Assembly: GCA_016858145.1 (NCBI GenBank)
Contig: JAEHOE010000010.1
Coordinates: forward strand, 434,001-498,000
From: Edaphochlamys debaryana
Lineage: Eukaryota; Chlorophyta; Chlorophyceae; Chlamydomonadales
Length of the DNA: 64,000 nt
Direction of reading: 5' to 3'
Positions 46,592 through 56,404 of this stretch are shown one piece after another. Under the pieces are notes generated by a model. The model was not told the origin of the DNA, searched no databases, and was given only the letters and a program-made list of their open reading frames with translations. Numbering within the stretch: the first letter of the stretch is position 1; each line of letters begins with the position of its first letter. The position numbers were made by a program, and so were the translations under genes.

Positions 46592-49500
46592 TCAGTGATC
46601 CGCATCGAACGCGAGGAAGGCCTCGTCCACGTTCGCGACGCCTGGCCAGGAGCACTCCGGCTTGGCCCCCAGCCCCGCCAGTTGGAAGCAGACCTGCTTT
46701 AGCTCCGTGAGGAGGCGGGGGACGTCGGGGGGCGGGGGGCCGTCGATGAGGCGCTGTGGGTGGGGCTAGGTCGTGGGAGGGAGGAGGCCGGGAACGGGGG
46801 AGGATGGCGGGGGTGGGTTGACGAGGAGGCAGCGGGACGGGTGCAGAGGACGCCGGGAGGCGCTCAGGAGGCGGGGGAGGGGCCGCACGCCTGGTGAAGC
46901 GCCGAGTGTCGCATTTGGGGGGACACTGCGTACAACGTGCCACCCAGGTTGGGTGCTGCCGTTCGGGACCGCGGCCCGTTCCCCCCTTGGTAGTCCTGGG
47001 AGCATGCCCTTCCCTCCCCTTCCCCTTCCCCTTCCCTCCCCTTCCCCTCCCCGTGCTCCCCACCTGCTGCACGCCCCGCCGCCTCTCCTCCAGCGCCGCA
47101 ATCTGCTCCAGCCGCTTGGGCCTCTCCGCGCGCTCCTTGGTCCACGCCGCCTCCACCTCGGCCTTGAGGCAGGCGGGCAGCGAGGGGTGGCTGAGGGCGG
47201 CCTCCAGGGACCCCTGGCCGTGGGCCCACTCGCGGAGGGCCAGGTCCAGGGCGCGCCGCTCGAGGGCGACCGTCTGCGGAGTGGGGTTTTAGGAGTGAAG
47301 GCGAGGTTTGGGGAGAGAGAAACTCTAGGGAGGAGAAGGCAGGGCGTGGTGAGTACGGGGGGTGAAGACGGGATTCGCGGAGGGGTGGCTCGGTCGTGTG
47401 CGGTGTGCGCGGTGCCCCGAGGAGGCGGGGAAGGTTTGTCAACCCCTCTCAACCCCCCTTCCGGTCCCTCCCGGCCCAACCAGGCCAGCAGCGACTCAAG
47501 GCCCCCGCACCCATTCACACCAGTCCCAGCCTACGCCTGCTCTGGGTGCAGACATGCCCCACCACCGACTGCGCCGCGCTTGCCAGTGCAGCCATGGCCT
47601 CGACCTGGCCCCACCGCCGATTGACCTGGCGAGCCCGGTCCCGGCCTCGGTACTCGGAACCTTACCAGCCGCATTGATACTACACTACTGAAAACCCCTC
47701 CGCACATCCAAGCGGGAGATCCTGTGCGGCGCCTAATACGGCCCCGCACCGACTGCGCCGCACCTGCTTGTACTTGGAGCTCTTGCCGTAGGTGTGGAAG
47801 TCGCAGAGGGCGTTGAGGTGCGGCACGAGGGGCGTGTGGGCGGACTGGAACAGCCAGCGGTGGGCCTGCAGGGGGGGAGGGCGGAAGACACGCAGGGGCC
47901 CGTGTGAGGAGACGCGGCAGAGGAAGAGGCCAGGCAGGGGCACATGGGCTGGAACTCTGCCCTAATCGAGACGACGACCTGCGCGCGCTTATGCACCGGC
48001 TCCCCCTCGTGCCGATACCCCACATGCACCCGGCTGCCAATCGCCCCTCCACCAGCTCTACCGGACCTTCCCTTCGCCGCCCCTCCCCACGCTCCCATCC
48101 CTCACCCCTCCCCCTCCCGCCACCCCTCCGCCCCCCACCCCCTCCCCTCCCCACCATGTTTGCCACCTCGAGCGCCCCCGCCCCCAGGTACGCCTCCCGC
48201 TCGGGGCCCGACAGCTGCGTGTTGGACTGCCAGTCGGTCAGGAAGGGCGCGTGCCACACGTGCTGCAGGGCCCGGGTGGCGTCCTCCTCGCTCACGCCCC
48301 GGGCCGCCAGCACGGCCTTGCAGCGGTCGGTGCGGTCGGTCTGTGCGGGCAGACAGACATGGGGGCCAGGGCAGGCAGGGGGGCGGTGGAGGAGGGCGGG
48401 GAGTGGGCGGGGTGCGGTGCACGTGTTGGGCGGTGGTTTGCGTGGCTGGGCGGCTGGGGGGGATGCGAAGCGAGGGGGTGGGTCCAAACCATGTGGGCTG
48501 GGGCCAATGGGGTGTGGAGGGAGGGGGTGTGGCCAAGCAGGGCAGTCGTGCAGTGCACCGGGGCGCAGGCTTCGGGGCGGAGCACCAGGGCAGGGCAGGC
48601 GGCCGAGGGCGCGAGGGGCCACGTGCGATGGGATCTGCCGGCTACAAACCTTGGTGGCGTCGTAGTTAGCGCTCCAGTCCTGGCGGCGCTTTTGGGACGC
48701 TTGGAAACCCGCGTACGTCTTGTGTCTGCCGGGATCAAGGAGGGGGAGTGGAATATGTACGGTCGGGAGCTGCACCCTCCCGGCTCCAAGCTCCCGCCCC
48801 ATACGTGCAGACTGAGGCCACAAGCGCTAAACCAAAAAAGCATGAGCCCTAGCCTCACGACTGCAAGCTGCCGCGTGCATGAGTTTCTAGCGATGCGTAA
48901 CCAGCGCAAGTACAGTAACCCATCGTAACCGCTCGTAACCCATCGTAACCGCTCGTAACGCTCACTGCTTGATGGCGGCGGCCTTGATGTCCGCCACCGC
49001 GTATGTGTCCGTCAGGCCCATGCCGCCGATGGAGCGGACCAGGCTGCGCTGCGTGGGCAGAGATGCGCAGATGCTGGGCCACAGGCCGTACACCTGGCGG
49101 TGGGAAGAAAGAGAGGAGAGAGGAATGGAGTGATGAGGGGGACAGGGGGAGGAAGCAAGGGCTGGTGGGGCTGGGGGCCTTGCGGAACGCAACCAAAGTA
49201 AACATCAAGTGCCTGCAGATTTGCCTTGGGAGGCTTTAGGGACTCCATATTGTCCATAGCTCTGGCACACCTTCCAGCTTACACGAGCAGCCGCGACAGA
49301 AAAGGTGTCGGTTACACGCGGGCACCCCCGTCTTCCCACCTCCTTGGCCTTGGCCTTGGTGATGCGGGCGTAACGGAGCTCGCGAATGCGCTGCCGCACG
49401 CCCCGAGCCACGGGGCAGCGGTAGCCGGCCCCCTTGCCCTTGCCGCCCTCGCCGCCCTTGCCGCCGCACGCCTCCACCTCGTCGTCCTCGTCCTCGCTGT

Positions 49501-50709
49501 CCCCCTCCTCCTCATCGTCCTCGCTCTCATCGGCATCCCCTGGGTTGGCCTGTGGGGCACACCACGAAAGATCAAGAGGCCTGTTGCGGTGCCATGTGCC
49601 TTCACGCCAGGAGGGATTCGGTCGCTCAGGCTCCGGGGCTGCGACGCCAGCTGTGTCGTGCCCACACAAGATCCTCGCAGCCTGCGCTTCAAGGGCTTCA
49701 ACTCCCCCCCCATCACGCCCCTACCCACCTTGACCTCGTCACAGATGCGCTCCCACAGCTCCGCCTTCTTGCCGCTCTGGGGCCGCCCCCACGACTGCGA
49801 GGGGGTTGGGGGTTAGGCGGGAGGTTGTTGCCGGTCGGCGCATAATCGATAGCCACATTGCACCTGCCGGCAACGCACGCCCCGACGGCGCCCACGAGGC
49901 ACGCCATTTGCGCAATGCTAGATGGTGTAACCCTCGGGACGCGGGCCGCTGCCCCAGCGGCGTAAACGGCTGGTTTCCTTGCGGAGCGTAGCGCAGCTTA
50001 GGAAACCTAGGTTTCCTACGTTCCCGGGGAGCAGCCCCCATGTGTGTACGGCACATAGTGCCGGGTGTTTGGTGCGTGTTCGTGTCCTTGGGCGGTATTC
50101 TCGCCTGTTTCACGTAGCTACGTTGGTGCTGTCTCCGTGGCTCGTTGGCTACGTAGGCCTTGTGAGAGCCTCGGGGTTAGCGCCACAGCGCGACCCTACC
50201 CTTCTATAAAGAGGTCAGAAGTTGTTGCTTGCAGGTGCTTTGCTGGAGCTTTTACTGGAGTGCTGGAGCGTTGGACTGGAGTGCCGGACTTGGTGTTGGT
50301 TGTTGCGGTTAGGGCAATGTAGGAAACTCGGCTCAGCGCGGAAGCTGGCGTGGGTCATGTCGCGCACAGCTGGCTGTCGTGCCGACGACTGACTGCTTAC
50401 CTTGAGCACTTTCTTCAGGTCAGCCGCAGTGCTGTTCTTGGTGACGCTCAGCTCCTCGCCAAAGTGCGGGCTCAGCACGGTGAAGATGGACTCCGCGATG
50501 CCTTTGAAGGTAGCGTTGCCGACCTGGGCACAGGATGCAGCCACCTTGGCCAGGTCAGCCTCGTCGTAGAAGGGGCTCAGCTCGTCGGTGAAGACTCGCG
50601 CGATGTGGAGCGTCAGGTCGACGCCCAGCGTCTCCCACGGCACGTAGCGCGCCCTCGGGGCGCTTGGGCTTTGTCCATCGCCATCGCCGCTAGAGCCGGC
50701 TGCCGACAT
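46592..50709 (-). CDS. SAP-domain protein, paralog A
   Basis: Nine exons, 50709-50401, 49794-49729, 49549-49340, 49093-48966, 48725-48650, 48340-48155, 47865-47764, 47273-47064 and 46753-46592, give 482 residues. A SAP-like helix-turn-helix, DLKKVLKSWGRPQSGKKAEL, spans the first intron (about residues 97-125); SAP motifs usually bind DNA or chromatin. It is followed by a long acidic run and Gly/Lys linker (exon 3), a basic Arg-rich segment (VARGVRQRIRELRYARIT), exon 6 with a helical region ending near LSGPEREAYLGAGALEVANM, and a charged coiled-coil-like exon 8. Nuclear location is inferred. No catalytic motif seen. All exons correspond one to one with the paralog at 56405-59730. Intron 1 is about 350 bases longer than in the paralog because of an insertion. 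Confidence 0.85.
48917..48959 (-). repeat. 10-bp tandem repeat in intron 4 of SAP paralog A
   Basis: Alternating units AACCCATCGT and AACCGCTCGT on the plus strand, directly beside the intron donor. The corresponding place in paralog B has a different decamer. Confidence 0.75.
49965..50327. mobile_element. insertion in intron 1 of SAP paralog A, possible miniature element
   Basis: Absent from the same place in paralog B (near 59343), while flanks on both sides align. It begins with GGTTTCCT and ends with AGGAAAC, an inverted pair, and has a perfect 20-base palindrome at 49999-50018 built from the same GGAAACC/GGTTTCC words. No coding capacity. The exact ends and any target duplication are not certain. 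Confidence 0.55.
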
Positions 50710-51126
50710 GGGGCCACGCGGGCGCGAGGTCTCGCGAGGGATGGGTAAATTGCAGAGGCCTCGGACGGGCTGACGGGCCTTGCGAGCAGCGCGCGAGTGC
50801 AGCAGGGCCAAGAGGTGCTTAGGGCCTTGTGGGTGGTGGACAATGCGGGCTTCAGCGAGCTCGGAATGCCCTTGTACCCCGCGCAGCATGCACCAGCATG
50901 CACCGCAGCCGTACGGGGTCGTGTCCGGATGGGACTCGGCCCGCCTGCATCAGGCTGCTCTGGGGCCAGGGCGTTGGGGAGTGCGCAGAGGTGGCGCTAT
51001 TGCCTTATGGTGGTTTTCTGGCGGTGGCAACTTGCAGGGATCTCCAGTCCGCCTCTACTCTCGAGGCAAACGCGACCCCTTCGCCCCGCCCTCTGCTCCC
51101 CTTCGTCCCAACGCCCTCACTGGGGC
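50710..51126. other. upstream region of SAP paralog A
   Basis: The first about 220 bases align with sequence upstream of paralog B (59731-59940), so the duplication included promoter-proximal DNA. Beyond that the sequences differ, where the retroelement has inserted or the duplicate ended. Confidence 0.55.
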
Positions 51127-51169
51127 TGCTTGCGCAACACCAACAGATTGATCAGATCAACATACGACC

Positions 51170-51803
51170 ATGCTACACAACCAAGCTTCCTCGCCCAGGA
51201 AGGCATCCTGCTGCACAGATCCTGCATGCCCATCCTCTGGCCCCCCTCCTGTACTTGGCCCCCGGTCAAGCCCTACTGTCCTTCCTCAAACGGCTAAAGC
51301 TGGGCTTCATCATCGCCAACACCCGCCTGACCGCCAGCCAGTACGCCGACGACTACAGGCAGCTCCTCCGCAGCGCTGCGCAGGTGCTCGCCCTCATCGC
51401 CGCCATGGACACCTTTGCCACCGCCTCTGGCCAGCGGCTCAACGCCGCTAAGTCGGAAGTCCTCCGCATCGGGGCCCCGCCGCCTGCCCCACCCGCAGGG
51501 CCAGGCGAGCCCGCCACGTCCGTTGCCGGCCTCCGCATCGTCTCCTCCGCCCGCACCCTCGGTGTCACTTTAACCTCGGAACCTCCCGCCAGCAATCCCG
51601 TCCCACCCGCCTTAATGGACAAGTACCGCCGCCGCCTCACCGTGGTTGCCTCCCTGGGCCTCTCGGCATTTGGCGCTGCCTCCTGCCTCTCCGGCTACGG
51701 GCTGTCGACACTGCTGTACCACCTCCAGCACAACGGGCTACCCCCAAGACCAGCGGTAGCCGAGATGGTTGGTGCGGCTGCAGCCCTGTGGACCGTGGGC
51801 TGA
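51170..51803 (+). pseudogene. reverse transcriptase fragment with YADD
   Basis: Degraded reverse transcriptase domain of the non-LTR element. The active-site YADD and the downstream LNxxKSE motif are intact; the QGCPLAP region upstream is disturbed by small insertions and the frame ends at the stop at 51801-51803. Confidence 0.8.
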
Positions 51804-51829
51804 CCCCAGCCCAGTACCACAACAACAGG

Positions 51830-53220
51830 AACCCCTCTACTTCGCAGAGATTGAGCTCGCCCATCAGCGCTGCTGCTGCATCCAGGCTCCCATGTTGTGC
51901 ACGGCAGACGAGTGACGCGACAAGCAAGGCCAGCCGGGCCAGCAAACGCGGCGGGGGGCTAAGAACAGGGGTGCCAGGCAAGCGAGTGTGCAAGGGCACG
52001 GCCCGGGGAACCGCCCGCGGCGGGGGGCGTAGGGTCCAGCCGGGGGGGCACGTTAGCCGGGCTGATGTCGGGGCAACGGATACGGCGTCCGGATGCTTTC
52101 AGCCCTCCTCATGAAGTCGGCCGGCATGGCAGGAGTTCGAGCTGCTAGCCGGTGTCCGTCGGCATGTCGGGGCCTTACGCTATGAGCCAGCAAACTAGAT
52201 AGGGCCCCGAGTTGCCAACCGGCATGTCCGCCAGCATTCTAGGGGCCCGCGCTGCCGACCAGTGCGTCGGTCCGCATGTCCGGCGCTGGCGCTTCCGGCG
52301 GAATGTCAGTCGGCATGTCCCCTTGCGAGGTCGGGGCTTGGCGTGTTGGTCAGCATGGTAAGGACCCGTTCTTCCAGCTGGTCTGTCGGCGAAAACTGCT
52401 ATGACCTGGCAACACACAGCCGTCGCGCGTGGTCGCGTCGCCAAGCGGACGGAGAATGGCCCGTCCTGCCGGGCGGTGCCTGTTGCGGTGTGCGGTTCCC
52501 TGTCTACGTATACCGCGCTGCGTTACTCTCTGTGCTGCGGCTGACGCCCGGCCGCGCGACCAGCGTGCACGAGTGATGGTGCCAGGATGCTCTTGGTGGT
52601 GTCCGGAGCCGCGTGCCCGACTGCCCGTAGCCTGGTCTGATATCGCTTCTACTGCGCGAGCACGCCGCCGTCGCGCGAGGTGGCGTCGCTGCCGAGCGTG
52701 GGTGCATGGGTGCATCCTGACCTGTGGAGCCCAAGCTGCCATGCAACGCCTTTACCACGTATTGAGTAATGCGTTACTCGGTGTGCTGGGACTGGCGTCA
52801 GGTCGCGCGACGTGCCTCCCGTTTCACTCGCGAGCCGCTCGGTGCCCACTCGCAGCGCTGAGTCCCGGCTTGTTCTCCTTGATCTTTGCTACGTGTTACG
52901 CTCCTACGGCATCGCTCGGATGGGCTGGCACAGCCCGACCAATGTGTCGCGCGCGGTCGCTTTTTGGCCTCGGGCGCCTGTCCCAAGGTCTGCGTGGTTG
53001 CCGGTGGCGCATTTCGTTGCTGGTGTGCGCGGCTGGGTCGCGAGGGGTCTGCCGACGAGGTCCGGACATCCCTACATGGACGCTCTTCGGCCTCGCGCAA
53101 TGCGGCTTTGGGTTCTCGCAACCTTGCGACCGCGGTGCGTGCGCTCGAGTGGTCGCTCGGGTGCGTCTCCGCGAAGTGTGGGGCGAAGAGTGAACTGTTT
53201 TTGACTCGTACCAGGGGTGG
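51830..53220. other. non-homologous segment inside the retroelement
   Basis: About 1.4 kb that interrupts the element's coding order. At 52130-52400 it has degenerate tandem copies of GGCATGTC and GGGCCC/GCTGCC words. It may be a second inserted element or very diverged retroelement sequence; no terminal repeats were identified. Confidence 0.4.
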
Positions 53221-53223
53221 GTC

Positions 53224-54836
53224 TTCGGGCCGATCCGTAAGGCTCTGTCCCATCGTGGATGGGCGAGCCAACTCCGTCCCAGGCTCCCAGCCGGCGCCCC
53301 GGTCACCTGCCTGTATCTCCCCCCCAGCGGTGGTGGTTTTGGCCTGCTCCCCCTCACGGAACACACCCAGGCGCGGCTCGCCATCTCGGCAATCAGGGGC
53401 ATTCTGGGCGCCTGCGGCAGCCTGCGCTACAAGCCGCAATGGATCCCTGCCCTTCTGGCCATGCTCCGGCACCTCCACCCCGCTGCGCACCCGCTGTGCC
53501 TGCTGACCATGCGGCGACCGGACCCAAACGCCCACCCCCGCATCCTGGGCGTGCCGGTCCCGGCATCAACAACCCCGACCCTGGCCCGGCTGGTGGGCAG
53601 CCTGGCCTTGCTGCCCCCGGCCACGGTGGTCAATGCGGAGGCCCTGGCGGCGGGCCCCTGGGTGCGCCACGCGCCCCTCTGGCGGGGGCAACCCGGCCCT
53701 GCCCGCCCGTGCGGCATCAGACGTGAGTACAGGATCTGAGGCAGAGTTTAGGGACCTGTTTGCCGTACGGGGCTTGACGACAGTGGGCATGGCAGTCACG
53801 TGTCACGTCACGTCAGATGCCCTATGCAGCATCATCGCTGAGATTGGGATCAGGGGCGTGGCCGGGAGGGCCCACGCTCGGGCGCGAGCTGCGTGCAATA
53901 GGGAGTACGGCCAAAGAATTGTGCGTGATTTACTTCGGACGGAAACACAGGACATGCCCCTGGCACTGAGAAGCGGGACAGAAATGGCCAGGCGGCTGCA
54001 GGACCTGCTGGGACGCCTCCCCGATGGGTGGGTGGCCGCAGCGCGCACCCCAGGAGACCCTACCTGCGGGGTCTGAGTTCGAGGCCTGGGGCAAAATAGC
54101 AGATAGTGTGGGGTGGGGGGACGCCACTCTGAAGAAGATGTCGGTCAAGGTTGCAACCCAGCTGCAGCTGGGCCCAGTAGCGCGTACCCGGCTGGCGCAC
54201 AAGCATGCAGAGTTTATTCAGGAAGCATTCCGAACGGGGGAGGCCGCGGAGGCTGAAGTGACGCGTTTGAAGGCGGTATGGCCACGTTTGTGGAAGTTGA
54301 AGTGGGAAGCAAGCAACAAGGAGCCCCTGTGGCGACTGGCCATGGACGGCTATCCAGGATTTGGCATGCATCGAGCCCAGCTGGGCACAAGCGAGGTAGC
54401 CAGGTGCCCCTGTGGGCAGGCAATGAACCAAGGTGACCGGCTCCATCATTTCTGGTCGTGTGCGGCAACAATGGCTGTGCGCACAAGATTGAGCGATGCT
54501 ATTGGTCGGGCAGTGAAGAGGCATGAGGTTTGGTTGGTGCAGGCCCCCGCGGGCATTGTGCAGCAAGTCTGGGACGTGGTGTGCTTGGCCGCCGTGGGGG
54601 CCATGGAGCAAGCACGCAGGTACAAGTATGCGCATCGGGGTGCAGAGGGCCTGATTATGCAGGCAAGGGCGCTGGCAAGGGGAGAGCTGGAAGCGCGCCT
54701 TCAGTGCTTTGCCGGGGTGGGGCCAGCCCCGTCGGATTGGGACACGGTGTCTGAGGACCACCCCTTTTTGGCCGTGACCGAGGAGGGAGATGTGCGCTAC
54801 ATGCCCCACGTTGAGGTGATGGATGGTCTTCACTAG
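53224..54836 (+). pseudogene. 3' coding part of the non-LTR element
   Basis: Two open pieces, 53224-53739 and 54024-54836, in different frames. The second is intact for 270 codons and ends PHVEVMDGLH before its stop; it carries the zinc knuckle. The first contains ACGSLRYKPQWIPALLAM. Confidence 0.75.
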
Positions 54837-56404
54837 ATCTCGTTTGGAGCCCGGGTAGGGGCCCTGCCGTCCAAGTCAGGGGGCGGCGTGCTGGCTTGCA
54901 GGGGGCAAGCCCGTGAGGTTGGCTGCCAAGCCACGGCGTTCAGCTGCCGTGCACCCCTCTGGGGTCCCTCATAGTAACCACCGAGGACTGCATGCACCCA
55001 AGCAGTTACACCCCCGCTCACCACCACCACAACCAAGCGCTTCGCTTCGTTACCCCAGTACCTAGACATTACCTCTAAAGTGTGAAACAAGCATCCACGC
55101 TCGCAGCCACGCTCTTCGTGTTCAATGTGTGAATGGCTACTGCATGCAATGGAGGGTTACTGGAAAGCCGCGATAGCGCAGCGCGGGTTCGCTAGAGGTC
55201 AAGAGCTCTGCCGAGCATTCGCGATTTGCCGACATGCCGTCCCCCTGGACCCCCCCCCCCCCTTCCCCCCCCCCCAAAATGAGGGGGGGGGCCTCGCTAT
55301 GAGCTGTCATGCGATGCTTACCAGTGCACTTATCATTTGTGCGCTCGTTCCCCCTTCTGAAGAGGGGGCGATTCTAGACTTGAGTTACTGGGGTCATGGG
55401 CTAAGTTGATGTTCTTCTAACCCCCGCTCAACATCGTCCGCGCGGACCGCTCCGTCTAGGGCTAGAATGCCTTGCTGCTAGTGCACAGCATGGAGGCTAC
55501 CGGTATGCCCTCCGACACCCGAGCAGCTGCCGTCTGCGGCTGTAAAAAGCCATGACAGACCATGCCCCCATAAGCGCTATAAGCGCGTACTGATATGCCC
55601 CCATAAGCGCGTACTGATGACCTCATCCAACCTAGTCGAGGCCTTCCACGGCTAGCCCCCGCCTTCAAACCTCTTGTGTGCCAAGTCATCTCGCCGGGCC
55701 GAAGTTATCGCCCAGCCAGAGCCCGACCCACACGGTCACACGCCGCCCTTGCCGCCAGGCCCCACGCCACAACCGAGCGCTTTGCTTCGTTGATGACTGC
55801 CCAGAGCAATCCGCCCTTGAGGCCCTGCCCATCAGAGACCAGTGCAGAGCCCAGTGAGGACTTCACTACACACGCAGCTCGTATTAAGAACGAACCTCCA
55901 GCACATCCTGCGCTTCAGTCTGCAAAGCATTCAGTCTGCAAAGCATCTCATAAACCCTCAAAACCCTTGAGCTGATGCGTGCCCTCATGCAATCCCGACT
56001 ATGGTTTGCAGGCCTTGCAGGCCATGGCCGGGATTGTCGTCACATGTCGTCCCCACCCGTCCCTAGCCCGCCTTGAGTCCCTGCCGTAGCAAATCGAAGT
56101 GCATTACCCACCCCACTCAAGCTTTCGTGCATTGCAACGTCAGCGTTCCACGTAGTTTGACAGCCCCAAGCAGCTGTGGCGAAATGCAATGTCAATCATG
56201 GACCCAATCATCCTGCAGGGAACCCTCGAGCCTTGGCGTAATGCAACGTCAGTTAATGCCGGCAAGTGTCCAGTGTCCACCAGAGCTCGGCGCCAGCCCC
56301 TCAGCACGGCTCCGCCCCATCCCATTCTCGCCACCCCATTAAACCCTTCCACCCCAGGTCTGCACCGGAATCCACGATGCACGAGATCCAGATCTCGTCA
56401 GGCC
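54837..56404. other. intergenic with several short repeats and hairpins
   Basis: 3' flank of the retroelement and of SAP paralog B. It holds a poly-C/poly-G hairpin at about 55250-55292, a direct repeat around ATGCCCCCATAAGCGC at 55562-55617, and a tandem duplication CAGTCTGCAAAGCAT near 55917-55947. Motif CACAACC[AG]AGCGCTT occurs near 55026 and 55770. No gene recognised. Confidence 0.5.
55250..55292. repeat. poly-C / poly-G inverted repeat
   Basis: Runs of 12 or more C interrupted by TT, then AAAATGA, then nine G: a potential GC-only hairpin. Confidence 0.7.

Larger units (their letters stand above)
51127..54836 (+). mobile_element. decayed non-LTR (LINE-type) retrotransposon, 5' truncated
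   Basis: The reverse transcriptase C-terminal part is at about 51170-51803: PLAPLLYLAPGQALL (with a disrupted stretch before it), the catalytic YADD at 51342-51353, and SGQRLNAAKSEVLR. The frame breaks near 51791, where reading on in another frame gives DRGLTPAQYHNN as expected for continuation. The thumb and connection part resumes at about 53224 (GGGFGLLPLTEHTQARLAI) and runs to 53739, and the last part, 54024-54836, contains a Cys-Cys-His-Cys knuckle CPCGQ...HHFWSC at 54405-54461 typical of this element class. Between 51830 and 53220 nothing fits the element. Frameshifts and stops show it is dead. Confidence 0.8.

Noticed and set aside
55180..55215. GGGTTCGCTAGAG as a tRNA T-arm
   Set aside because: No matching A box, anticodon arm or acceptor stem could be placed around it.
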